From positions 2,294,001 through 2,358,000 of the forward strand of contig CP025325.1 of the NCBI GenBank assembly GCA_004014935.1: a stretch of DNA of 64,000 bases, given 5' to 3'. The notes under the pieces are model-generated. The model did not search any database and was not told where the DNA came from. It was given only the letters and a program-made list of their open reading frames with translations. Numbering within the stretch: the stretch's first letter is position 1; every line of letters starts with the position of its first letter. The DNA is from Saccharomycopsis malanga. Lineage: Eukaryota > Ascomycota > Saccharomycetes > Ascoideales > Saccharomycopsidaceae. The position numbers were made by a program, and so were the translations under genes. This document shows, in pieces, positions 51,400-61,374 of this stretch.

Positions 51400-52809
51400 T
51401 TTGTATTTTGCAAGTATTTATAGGAATATTGTATTCGATCCGCTGAAAAATAAAAGGAAACAGATTCTATAGAACTAGTCTACAATATATATATGAAAAA
51501 ATAAAAAGAAAAAGGAACTTTAAAAAAACAATTTTAAAAGAAAAGTAAGAAATCAAAAAATTATATATTGCAAAACCTTGAACTTATATACTATATACGG
51601 TTCTTCTTAGAAAACCTTAAAAACAGCATTCACCCAAAGACAAAGAATGCTGCCAATCCCTTCAGGGTCGCCGGTTGCAAAGCCGCCCGACAGGGTGAGA
51701 ATAAGACTGATTATTTCGGCACCCGGCGTCCCTGTTTGCTGTTGAGCTATGTGAATATACCATAGAAACCTGTTCTCGTCATGTTCATAATGGTGACAGT
51801 ATGAATCACGGATCCAGCCAAACTGGCTGTGATTGGCCTCAGATAATGACGGTTATTCGTCCCGTTGCACTGGAGCCTTTTCGAGGACATTTTCCGGCAA
51901 AAATTGGCAACTTTCTGCATATTGCCATGCAACTGCTTCGCCGGTTACCGGAGAGAATGCGTGTTGGCGCCGGCAGATGTGAGAGCATGCCGGCGGATAA
52001 GATGATTAACGCGTACTCTCGCAGATAATTGCGTATGTCAACATTTTGGCGCCGTGTTGTACTTGCTTGTGCATATGTTTGCATTACCATGAATGTTAGT
52101 CATAACAACATTTCTTTCTTACGATATTTGATTACCGAATCCAATGTTGGCTGTCGTTATAATGTTAAAGAGTATAAAACTAACGCTAAAGATATAGTTC
52201 TTGCGGGGTACATATTATCAGAGCTGACAAGTTGCATTGGTTGTAGAATGCTGAAAACCCGTAATTAGTAGAATGAAGTTGACATCCATGCATGCATGTA
52301 TATACCAGCTTTACACATCAAGCTCATAGAAACATGGCAAAATTCTTTGTATCGTTCTAATCTACACAACTCCGTAACTTATCACCGTTGTCGGCACCTT
52401 TGGTAGTGAAACAAATTGAAGGGTTGGGATAATCAAAGTGATGCTACGATAGCAGCATGATGTCCTTAATATTACATGTATCAATATTTACTATTAGAAG
52501 GTAAAGCGCAGAATTCTATAGAGAAATTATGGAGCTCCAATTCTGTTGTAAATGCCACTAAAATTAATAAATACTGACATTGTGTTGCCTTCTGTTTTAG
52601 TGCTTGCCCTAACAGTGGTTTTGGTGATTTCATCAAAAAGTTTATAAGTGCATTTAATTGCTAATTGTATATATTCAAAACATTTAGAAGCTTTCAACAA
52701 TGTCATAATCATCAGCTTAACACACTGTATTGCTTAATTCTAAATATTATTCCTTTTCAAAAAGAGACAGTAAGGTATCAAACAATCTCAAACACAAATA
52801 ATCAATTAA
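51400..52809. other. 1.4-kb gap with a GC-rich block, GDH promoter
   Basis: The part at about 51650-52020 is clearly richer in G+C than its surroundings and contains many CCGG and GCCGG sites. Examples are CCGGTTACCGG (51942-51952), GATAAG (51996-52001) and ACGCGT (52009-52014). These could serve nitrogen (GATA) and zinc-cluster control of GDH. No ORF there has protein-like features. The remainder, next to the ATG38-like gene's 3' end, is plain AT-rich DNA. Confidence 0.5.
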
Positions 52810-54186
52810 TCAATCAATACTAGCTATCCTATCAAAAACTGTTGCAACCCGAGAAATCTTGGTATTTCTTTTGCTATCAATTCCTTCGATTTCGCTGCTG
52901 CTATTATCATTTTCCTGCTCATCTTCATCATCGTCATAAAAATCATCATCGTCATCATCATCCTCATCCTCATCGTCATCACTTTGTAGTATCAAGTTCA
53001 CCTTTTGCTTTGTGGGGACATTGCTCCCTGTCGGTATCTTGTGAGCATCAAAGAACTCATATTGTTCATTTAAACTATTTAACCCGTGAAAAGCATGGCG
53101 AGTCTGATTTCTTGTAACAAGATTGGTCTGCTGTTGCAAGCGTAAGTATTCTTTCTTTAAGCTGTTGTGTTTCTCTACAAGCATGTTTTTGTCCTGCTCC
53201 GAAGCTTTAAAGCTTTTGGTTAATCTTTGTATTTGCCTTTCCTGATTCCGCACCAACTGCAGTAGCCTAGAAATTTCTGTCTCTTTTTCCGACACTGCTT
53301 GACTGGCCAACAATGCCGGATCATTCGTTGCCGGGCCAATCGCTGGATTTAAATTTGAAAATAGTTGACGTGGAGCAGAAGCAAAGGAATTGGATGCACT
53401 GCTCTTACCAGGGATATGTGATTTGACAAGCGACTGTTGTAGGATGGCAGCAAGATTTGTCTGGAACTTTTTTTTGTCAATCAAAACCAAATCACGCAGT
53501 CCAGGCGCGCCGGTTCCACTTAATCTTTCTACATATCTGTTCAACTGTACAATGTTGGTCTTCAATTGCTGGTTTTCGATGGCAAGTTCTTCTTTAGTTT
53601 TACGATTGAGAATTTCCAAGTTGGGTACTGACAAAACAGAATTTTCTGGTGCTTTTTCTTCAGTCAATGCATCAGAGGTGGGGCTTATTTCCAACGTGCT
53701 GAATAAATTCATAATCAACTGCTGTACTCCTCCGGCATCGTTGCCTGATTTTCCAATCATTGCTGACAGTAAACTACTATCTCCGTCATTTATAATACTG
53801 TATTCTCCGATGAATCCTGCGCTCTTTGTATCCAAATGCCGCTGTCCTCTTTTACTGGCTAAAGCATCTAATATATTATTCTTTCCTACTGTGGGACTTG
53901 CTCCGCTTTTCTTATTCTTCGAGAGCTCTCTAGCTTTCTTTTCAACAGACTTTTGTATTCGGGCCTGATATTTGAGCTGAATAGCACTTTTTTGATGCTG
54001 AGACGAAAGAAGTTCAAGTGCCTGCACAATCTTAGGATCTGTCACGCCCTCTTTCTGAACTGTCAACAACGCATTTTTGAACAATTCCGCTGCTTTTTGG
54101 TGCAATTCACTTCCTTTCCTATAGCTCCTCTTAGTCGCTGCTCTTTCAGCCTCGTCTGCAAACAAATATGCCTCTTGCAACGTCAT
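52810..54186 (-). CDS. ATG38: MIT-domain and coiled-coil protein, probable Atg38
   Basis: Atg38 (NRBF2 in animals) links Vps34 and Atg14 in the autophagy PI3-kinase complex I. The 458-residue product opens with a MIT-like three-helix domain (residues about 4-75): AYLFADEAERAATKRSYRKGSELHQKAAELFKNALL. A middle region with LEILNRKTKEELAIENQQLKTNIVQLNRYVERL (coiled coil, about 190-225) follows. A second coiled coil lies at about 305-350. The tail is very acidic (Asp/Glu run near residues 408-435). Saccharomyces Atg38 is much shorter (226), so the second half is extra. MIT plus coiled coil fits Atg38, but other MIT proteins are possible. It is divergent from YCG1 with about 195 bp between starts. 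Confidence 0.58.
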   Translation of the reverse strand: MTLQEAYLFADEAERAATKRSYRKGSELHQKAAELFKNALLTVQKEGVTDPKIVQALELLSSQHQKSAIQLKYQARIQKSVEKKARELSKNKKSGASPTVGKNNILDALASKRGQRHLDTKSAGFIGEYSIINDGDSSLLSAMIGKSGNDAGGVQQLIMNLFSTLEISPTSDALTEEKAPENSVLSVPNLEILNRKTKEELAIENQQLKTNIVQLNRYVERLSGTGAPGLRDLVLIDKKKFQTNLAAILQQSLVKSHIPGKSSASNSFASAPRQLFSNLNPAIGPATNDPALLASQAVSEKETEISRLLQLVRNQERQIQRLTKSFKASEQDKNMLVEKHNSLKKEYLRLQQQTNLVTRNQTRHAFHGLNSLNEQYEFFDAHKIPTGSNVPTKQKVNLILQSDDDEDEDDDDDDDFYDDDEDEQENDNSSSEIEGIDSKRNTKISRVATVFDRIASID

Positions 54187-54381
54187 TATGTGAGGTCATC
54201 TGTAATCACTCTTTCTCCTTTTTATAGACTTGATCATATCATGTAGCTCATCGGACCCTATCGCGTAATATTTTCTCCGGGTAATCACGTATTTGTTTAT
54301 AATTTGATATATCCAAAACAGTGAAAAAGAAGAGTAAACAAAGCTTTTATGATTTAAAACTGTATTATAGTGAATGTCAAG

Positions 54382-57300
54382 ATGTCGACGGCAGCAGCAG
54401 CACATAAGGAGGCGGTCAAACAGGCAAAGAACTTGAGTGTTCCGGAACAAATATTGAAGTCGATCTCTCAGGTGTTTCAAGATGCACAGTCAACATATGT
54501 GGGTCATCGGAAGCATTTAACTGTATTGAAAACAATTCAGAAAAGAGCTTTTGATTTGGGGTTTGAAGATGTGTTCAATATTGCATTCTGTAAGCTTGTT
54601 AATAAGGTTTTGCCCATCAAAAAGGCAGAGACTGTGGCCGACAGAATAGTAAAGTTGGTTGCAAATTTTGTAGCTAGCATTCAGTCTGACGAAGAATCCA
54701 AAGAGTATGATGAAGATGAAGAAGAGCCTGACACTTTGGGGTCTAGATTCGTTAATCATTTTGTACACCATTTGTTGAGAGGAATTGAATCCAGGGACAA
54801 GAATGTGAGGTATCGTGTAATGCATTTCTTGTCTCTCATAATGAACGGTCTTGGAGAAATAGACGAGAAATTATACTCTACCTTAATCTGGGAAATTCAC
54901 AAACGTTTATTTGATAAAGAGTCATCTGTGCGCATAAAGGCTGTGCTTTGTCTTTCAAGATTTCAGGAAGAAGACGTAAACCTCGATGATCCAAACAGTG
55001 CTGTAGCAAAGCTATTGTTTGCCATACAAAACGATCTGTCTGCTGAAGTAAGAAGAGCCGCTTTGTTGAATTTGGACAAAACAGAAGCTACATTACCATA
55101 TCTTATGGAAAGAGCCAAAGACGTCAACTCTATAAATAGAAAGCTTGTTTATTCCAGGATTGTCAAAGAGATTGGTGATTTTCGGTTGCTCAATAGAACT
55201 GTTAGAGAAAAAATACTAACATGGGGTCTCAAAGACAGAGAGCCCGCTGTTCAGCAAGCTACCATAAAGATGTTCTGCAACCAATGGTATGACAACGTAA
55301 ACCAAGACATTATGGAGTTGCTTGAAAGATTACATTTAACCGAGAGCGAAATTGCAGAGGTTGCTTTGAAGTTCTTCTTACAAAACCGGTCTGACGTTTT
55401 AGCCAAAATACAGTTTGATGAAGACTTTTGGCGAAAACTTAATGTGGAGGCATCATTCTTAGCACGTATGTTCCATACACATTGTATTGTCGAAGATATG
55501 AATGATGCTATTGATAACAATTTTCCCGAAACCACTGAATTTGCCAGTTTATTGACGAAATATTTGAGAGTGCGGAAGCAAACAAAAGAAGAAGCCGCAG
55601 ACGGCTCAGAAAGTGTTACTGAGATAAACTTTGTTATCCAGCAGTTGTTACTCATAGCCAAGAATTATGATTTTGGCGATGAAGTTGGTAGAAGAGAAAT
55701 GCTTCAGGCGCTCAGAATGTCTTTCTATGACAACCTTACCGACTCACAGATTAAAGTAGCGTTGGAAGTATTGAAGAAAATTTCTATAAACGAAAAAGAC
55801 TTTTGTCAAATGGTAAGCGAAATTATCATCGATATCAGAGACGATGACGAAGAATTTACCATGGATATGGATATGGATTTAGATACAGAGTCCGAAGAAC
55901 AAGCAGCTATTTATAAGACTAAAATAAATCGCGCTATTCAGTGTCTTTCAATATGTCAGCACATGTTGGAACTAACGCATGAACCCTTAAGAGACAATAT
56001 ACCTGTCACCTCCTTACTCGACAGTGTCATTAATCCATCTATAAGGTCCAAAATTCTGCCCATCAGAGAAGGTGGTGTCAAATGTCTAGGCTTATGCTGC
56101 TTGTTAGATGACACGCTAGCTACTGAGCAGCTTGCTTTCTTTGGTATTTGTTGTGCTAAAGGTAACGAAGATTTGCAAGCTACGTGTTTGAAAATCATTT
56201 TTGACATTTTATGTATTCACGGCCCTAAAGTACTTGATGTGGAAGGTTGTGTCGACACTTTGTCTATGCACAAGTTGCTTTTTAGATCACTTCGAAAAGC
56301 AGAGAGACCACGGGTGCAAGCAATCACTGCAGAAGGATTGTGCAAACTTTATCTTAACGACATTTTTAATGACGAAGAGCTTTTTGAAACTTTGCTTTTA
56401 GCCTACTTCAGCGCAGGAAACTCGCAAAACGAAGATTTGCTTCAAGCTTTGTCTTTCTGCTTGCCAGCATATGCCTTTTCACACCCCAAGCACCAGGAAA
56501 AATTGGCTCTCGTAGCTGCTGATGCTTTCTCAAGATTATATGCTGCATATGAACAATTTACAGAATCTGAAGATGGTTCGGATGCTACCATGTCTTCACC
56601 ATCCACTATTCTTCAGCAGTTGATTTACTGGACAGATCCTTTAAATCTTGTCAACTGTCCGGATGAAACCAAACTGTCTTTGGCGCATCATTACACATTT
56701 GTGTTAAACATTATGGACTTGTTGGGCAGCGAAAATCAGACAAAGGCATTCAAAAAAGCTATTAGTACTAATCTTGCCAAGTTTGTAATTTCTGACGAGT
56801 TGCCATATGCTGATCTCGACACACTTCATCAAAAAGCTATGCTTGCGAAAGATGAAATTGAGCTTTCTGCTTGTGATGCTGCAACTATGAATGCAATTAA
56901 CAGATTCATCTCCAATTTAGATGTGATATGCAATACAGCTGAAGAGCGCGAGAACAACAAGTCAAACGAGAAGGAAAATGACGAAGAGTTTGTTCATGCA
57001 CTTATTGGTAATGACTCGAATGACAATAAGGAAGAACAGCTAGAAGCTGACTTTGGGGAAGCCGACGAAGAAGATTTGGCAATTCCTGAGACATCGCTTC
57101 GAAAGATTGCTTCCAATCAATCTTTTGCTGCAGATGGCCCTGCTTCTGACAACGATGATGCTTCTGGTAAAGAATATGAAAATATACTTGGCGATGAAGT
57201 ATATCAGAGTGCTAACAATATGTCAATGGTCCAGGATGATTGTGGCAATGACCATGAAAAGTCTGTTTTCAAAGACGAGAATGGACCATTTCGAGAGGAT

Positions 57301-57807
57301 TCATCAATCAAAGGTGAAACCTTGCATAAAACCTCAAATAACTCATCACTTGTTAAACAAGCAGAGGACGTAGATGTAGGGCCTATGTCTAAGGACAATA
57401 CAAACAATTCTGAGGACGATAGCTCCATAATAAAAAGCAACAGAAGGTCAGAAAGAATGAACCAGGCAGCCACTGTTAAGCCTAAATCTTCAAAGCTGAA
57501 AAAGTCATCAAAAAATAACAAGAAAGCAGCTGCTTCTAAGATTCATAATGATAACGAAAGTGACAACTCTGTTGTTTACGTGGATAGTGATGACGATAAG
57601 GATAGAATTTTCAAGAAGCCAACTCTAAGAGCTCGAAATAAGAGAAGCAATCAATCTAAGTTAACGAATGAGGAAAGCAGTAGTGATGAAGAAAGCAATG
57701 GTGAGCAAGAGTCTTCGGTTACTGATGATTTTACAAATGGCGACGATGACGAAAGCAAGCTTACAGCCTCTCAGATTGATATTGATGGTGATACTTCAAT
57801 GGATTGA
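54382..57807 (+). CDS. YCG1: Condensin complex HEAT-repeat subunit CAP-G
   Basis: Ycg1 is the HEAT-repeat subunit of condensin that, with Brn1, clamps DNA for mitotic chromosome compaction. The 1141-residue product starts at ATG 54382 (MSTAAAAHKEAVKQ). Early HEAT repeats include LLRGIESRDKNVRYRVMHFL and LFDKESSVRIKAVLCLSRFQ, then QNDxSAEVRRAALLNLDK. The central CAP-G block EGGVKCLGLCCLLDD is conserved. The last 250 residues are acidic and disordered, ending DIDGDTSMD. Residue 219 is CTG (55036-55038), in the block NDxSAEVRRA; reading it as Ser is natural. Length is close to Saccharomyces Ycg1 (1035) with a longer tail. Confidence 0.96.
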   Translation: MSTAAAAHKEAVKQAKNLSVPEQILKSISQVFQDAQSTYVGHRKHLTVLKTIQKRAFDLGFEDVFNIAFCKLVNKVLPIKKAETVADRIVKLVANFVASIQSDEESKEYDEDEEEPDTLGSRFVNHFVHHLLRGIESRDKNVRYRVMHFLSLIMNGLGEIDEKLYSTLIWEIHKRLFDKESSVRIKAVLCLSRFQEEDVNLDDPNSAVAKLLFAIQNDLSAEVRRAALLNLDKTEATLPYLMERAKDVNSINRKLVYSRIVKEIGDFRLLNRTVREKILTWGLKDREPAVQQATIKMFCNQWYDNVNQDIMELLERLHLTESEIAEVALKFFLQNRSDVLAKIQFDEDFWRKLNVEASFLARMFHTHCIVEDMNDAIDNNFPETTEFASLLTKYLRVRKQTKEEAADGSESVTEINFVIQQLLLIAKNYDFGDEVGRREMLQALRMSFYDNLTDSQIKVALEVLKKISINEKDFCQMVSEIIIDIRDDDEEFTMDMDMDLDTESEEQAAIYKTKINRAIQCLSICQHMLELTHEPLRDNIPVTSLLDSVINPSIRSKILPIREGGVKCLGLCCLLDDTLATEQLAFFGICCAKGNEDLQATCLKIIFDILCIHGPKVLDVEGCVDTLSMHKLLFRSLRKAERPRVQAITAEGLCKLYLNDIFNDEELFETLLLAYFSAGNSQNEDLLQALSFCLPAYAFSHPKHQEKLALVAADAFSRLYAAYEQFTESEDGSDATMSSPSTILQQLIYWTDPLNLVNCPDETKLSLAHHYTFVLNIMDLLGSENQTKAFKKAISTNLAKFVISDELPYADLDTLHQKAMLAKDEIELSACDAATMNAINRFISNLDVICNTAEERENNKSNEKENDEEFVHALIGNDSNDNKEEQLEADFGEADEEDLAIPETSLRKIASNQSFAADGPASDNDDASGKEYENILGDEVYQSANNMSMVQDDCGNDHEKSVFKDENGPFREDSSIKGETLHKTSNNSSLVKQAEDVDVGPMSKDNTNNSEDDSSIIKSNRRSERMNQAATVKPKSSKLKKSSKNNKKAAASKIHNDNESDNSVVYVDSDDDKDRIFKKPTLRARNKRSNQSKLTNEESSSDEESNGEQESSVTDDFTNGDDDESKLTASQIDIDGDTSMD

Positions 57808-57966
57808 TTGATTTTTTAAGATCCCTGAATGTTTGTGTATATTAGTAAATCTCTTCTATGAACAAGGATTCTATAATACAGTATAATAAATGATGATTTA
57901 AAAAAAAAATTAAACAAAAAAAAAAACAGGTTTTCCTCTTTTATTAAAAATTGGTGAATGGATATG

Positions 57967-60777
57967 CTAAAGGTCGTAAGACTTAATAATGTCTCTAACA
58001 TGCTTTAAAGATTCAATTTGCCAATACCGTTTTAAAATCAGGTAGCTGTCTTTCTGTAATAAAACATATTCTTTCTGCTTCTCGGGTGTATTGTATTTTG
58101 CTAATTTCTTTGACTTCCCCTTTAATTTATTGGACTCCGTAAATAAGCCGATAGTTTGCAGCGGATCAGAGTAGTCGATGACAGGTACGTCGAATCCAAC
58201 CTTCCGTAGTTCAGTAGCGTATCTCTTTGAAAAATCAACTAAGATTTCCAAGCTCGAAAGACCAAACTTGAGTAACTCAAACAAGCTCCAGCGAAAAACA
58301 CTACCGTTTCCACTTTTTACCGCCGCGTCTGCAAGAGATTTTAATGCAATAACCTTTGATTTATTTGGTAAGTATAGACGTAGTCTGCTTACAACTTCTT
58401 CCGGCTGGTTGAAAGGAATGGTCATAAAGTTTTCAGAAAACTCATCGGGAACATCAGAACCTAAATTAACAACAAATTTTTCAGAAAGCGACAGCGTACC
58501 ATTGATTTCTGCATAAGCTGTTTTGAAAATGCCTGGTACTTTTTTCGTATTTATATCAGAGTCATGGGTCAATACTGAATTAAGGTAAATGTTTTTAACT
58601 GTTTCCAAATCATAGTGCTTGATGAGGTATTTCAAGTATATTGTTGAGAGGTAGTAAAGTTGTCGACGGTCGTTGGTGATTGGCAACTCCTTTTCTTGAT
58701 GCTGGTAAAGTTTCAAAACAAACTCTTCAACAATGTCAAGATTGACTTTGTCATAGTTGACCATATTGTCAATATATGTTATGTACGCGGATCTCGCAAT
58801 CTTTAAAGGATTTTTTGTTATCAACTCATAAGCTTTTTGGTGCAAACCACGTTTCAATAAAGACAATATAACCTCATTGAACTCATCATGGAAGATACCT
58901 TCTTTGCTTTCAAGAATAAGCTGCAAGACTTTGTTTGCTGATTTTTCATCATCAATTCTCAAATAAAATCTTAAAAAAGCACCTAACAAATAGCGTTCTT
59001 GCAGAAAACTGGTATTTTTGAGAACAATCTTTGCAAGCCTCACGTCTTTCGTGTTTGATGCTATATTGAGGATAGCCTTACTGATTTTCTTTTCCGTCAA
59101 AAGCTCAGTAGGAAGTGACATGGCCAAATCGATAGCGGCTTGCCGAAAGTTACGAGACTTTCTTAATACATTTAATGAATACACAATTGCACTGCGGCGA
59201 ACCAATTTCACATCCAAGTGCAAACTGCAAAAGTTGGCCCATATTATATATACCGCTGCAGCATTGTTCATTGCACAGTTATATTCAAGTAGGTCAGAGG
59301 TATGGCGAATGAACCCTGCCAAATTTGTTGTCTGCATTTCTTTCCAAGACTCTATTGTCAGCATGGTTTCGTCACTGTAAACGTTCTTCTGCTTTCTCTG
59401 TTCCAACAACTTTTCAAATTGGTTGTTGCCTTTGAGTTGTATATTCTCCACAATAAACTGGTATATAGTATTGCACATAACAGGAATAGAAGCAGGGGTT
59501 ATTTCTTGGGTGGTGCTATCGTAAGTTTCTGCATCTAGTGCCTTTATATATAGCTTGACAGCTTGCTGAGCAGTTAATGGTAAATCGTATGCTTTACAAA
59601 GTTTGACAACAGCATCAATATAATATAGGTCATATTTCACATTGACAATGAGAAGGGCGTCTATGAGGGTGTTGATAGTCTTTTTTGAAACTGTAAACTT
59701 TTCAACGCCTTTAATACTTTCTAAACACCAAGACGTTGCTAACAATAACTTGTCACCAATGGTAACAATGTGTATCAAAACGTTCATTAAAAAGTTTCTT
59801 TTTTCAGCAATGGTTTCATGATTCTCTAAGGCATCTACAAAAGCAGCAATTGCTAATAGTTTAAACTTTTGACGCATACTATCTAGAGGCGCTGGATTTC
59901 GAATGTGTTGTTCAAGAGATTCGACAATTTCATCGGTGATTTCATTATGTATTTGACCCTTGCCTTGACTATTTTGTGATCTCAAAAATTTGATGAAAGG
60001 ACGCCAATCAATGCGTCCAACAGAAATTAAATTAACAATAATACTTTTCGCCAACTTGAAATGTGAAGTCTTTATAGCGTCGTACAATTCAACCGCAAGG
60101 GTTGAATGGAAACTATGATAAGTGCGCCCCATACATAAAGAAGCTACCATGAAATATAGAAGAGTGTCCTGTTCTTTCTCAAGAGCATGATTTGACTTTA
60201 AATACAGATTATATGCTTCAAAAATAGAACCACCTTTTGATCGTATTTCGATTGTGTGTTTCAATAGTGCTTTATTAAGCACTGTAGGTAATCTCATTTC
60301 TAATTTATATTGGTCTTGAATCTTTATATTAGCTTTAGCGTATAATTTGTTGGTATCCAAGAACACCGAATCATCTTTTGACTTGTATTGTAGTTGAACA
60401 TATCCATACTTTGTTGAGTCACATACAGCAAAATTGTCCGTATGCTGCTTTAGAAAATCAGTTACTTTGTCGAATGTTGCTTTTACTGATGTTATACTAT
60501 CATCAAGTTGTTCAGATGTGTGTTTGATATCATCTTTGCCATCAACTGGCATCTCAAGCTCTTTTCCTATGGAATACCGTATCCCCTTATTCAGCCTCTG
60601 ATCTTCATTTCGTTCCATATCACTTCTCGTCTCCTCACTGTCTTTCATTATATTTTCGAGACTCATTGTTATATGATATGATCGAGGCCGCATACAACTA
60701 ACCAACAAATATTGTCTGGAGATTCTGGAAAATGGTCGAAGCTTTATAAAGCTTCTTAATATTGTGGATTTATACAT
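57967..60777 (-). CDS. Large helical mitochondrial protein, possible translation or RNA factor
   Basis: The 936-residue product opens with a strong mitochondrial presequence: MYKSTILRSFIKLRPFSRISRQYLL has seven basic and no acidic residues. Two later Met (MRPRSYHITMSLENIMK) follow. The remainder is an alpha-helical solenoid-like chain with spaced Leu/Ala/Tyr pairs, as in PPR-like yeast factors such as Sov1, which supports translation of the mitochondrial VAR1 mRNA. I cannot confirm that match from memory, so no symbol is given. It follows YCG1 in convergent orientation with 159 bp between stops. ATTGACCCTG lies about 65 bp upstream of its ATG. Confidence 0.6.
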   Translation of the reverse strand: MYKSTILRSFIKLRPFSRISRQYLLVSCMRPRSYHITMSLENIMKDSEETRSDMERNEDQRLNKGIRYSIGKELEMPVDGKDDIKHTSEQLDDSITSVKATFDKVTDFLKQHTDNFAVCDSTKYGYVQLQYKSKDDSVFLDTNKLYAKANIKIQDQYKLEMRLPTVLNKALLKHTIEIRSKGGSIFEAYNLYLKSNHALEKEQDTLLYFMVASLCMGRTYHSFHSTLAVELYDAIKTSHFKLAKSIIVNLISVGRIDWRPFIKFLRSQNSQGKGQIHNEITDEIVESLEQHIRNPAPLDSMRQKFKLLAIAAFVDALENHETIAEKRNFLMNVLIHIVTIGDKLLLATSWCLESIKGVEKFTVSKKTINTLIDALLIVNVKYDLYYIDAVVKLCKAYDLPLTAQQAVKLYIKALDAETYDSTTQEITPASIPVMCNTIYQFIVENIQLKGNNQFEKLLEQRKQKNVYSDETMLTIESWKEMQTTNLAGFIRHTSDLLEYNCAMNNAAAVYIIWANFCSLHLDVKLVRRSAIVYSLNVLRKSRNFRQAAIDLAMSLPTELLTEKKISKAILNIASNTKDVRLAKIVLKNTSFLQERYLLGAFLRFYLRIDDEKSANKVLQLILESKEGIFHDEFNEVILSLLKRGLHQKAYELITKNPLKIARSAYITYIDNMVNYDKVNLDIVEEFVLKLYQHQEKELPITNDRRQLYYLSTIYLKYLIKHYDLETVKNIYLNSVLTHDSDINTKKVPGIFKTAYAEINGTLSLSEKFVVNLGSDVPDEFSENFMTIPFNQPEEVVSRLRLYLPNKSKVIALKSLADAAVKSGNGSVFRWSLFELLKFGLSSLEILVDFSKRYATELRKVGFDVPVIDYSDPLQTIGLFTESNKLKGKSKKLAKYNTPEKQKEYVLLQKDSYLILKRYWQIESLKHVRDIIKSYDL

Positions 60778-61374
60778 TGTTCTAATAGTGTCATTGAAGC
60801 TTGCCCTAGTATGGGTGTGAATTTAGCCTATGAAATAACTGATTGACCCTGTTAATGTTAGTGCTCGTACTTTTTATCATTTTTCATTAAATAATTTTTC
60901 TTGGAGATGCGATGCGATACCTCTGTTTGAGTAAATCTCCAACATGAATGTTCATCAAATAAACATAAGAATACAATAGGATTATGATTACTAAAACTAC
61001 AAATGAATTTTGTATTTCAGAAATGCTGTTTATATAATCTATTTACCGCATACTTATGCCAAGAATATTATTGGATAAAACACACCAGAATTAGAAAAAA
61101 TCACTTTCGAAAAAAGGTACTTGAGGATAAGGATGTCTCATAGGAAATTGAATCATTTAGGAATGGAAAAATTTTAGTGAATAAATTAACTCTTATATAG
61201 AAAAGTTCCATATTTTACAAAATCTGAATAAAACCCAAACATGTCTAAGGATGAAATGTAGTACTTCAAAAAAATCTCTTTTGTCCAATGGTTTCCAAAT
61301 AAATTAAAAAACTAAGAAGAACTTGGGCGTTATAAAAATAAGATATAATCTAACCCAAGAAACCGCAATACATC
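60778..61374. other. Promoter of the 936-aa gene and YVC1 3' flank
   Basis: No gene is seen. ATTGACCCTG lies at 60842-60851. The rest is AT-rich. Confidence 0.5.

Noticed and set aside
51801-52090. Overlapping frames on both strands in the GC-rich block
   Set aside because: Both strands are open over the same DNA because of high G+C; neither reads as a known protein.
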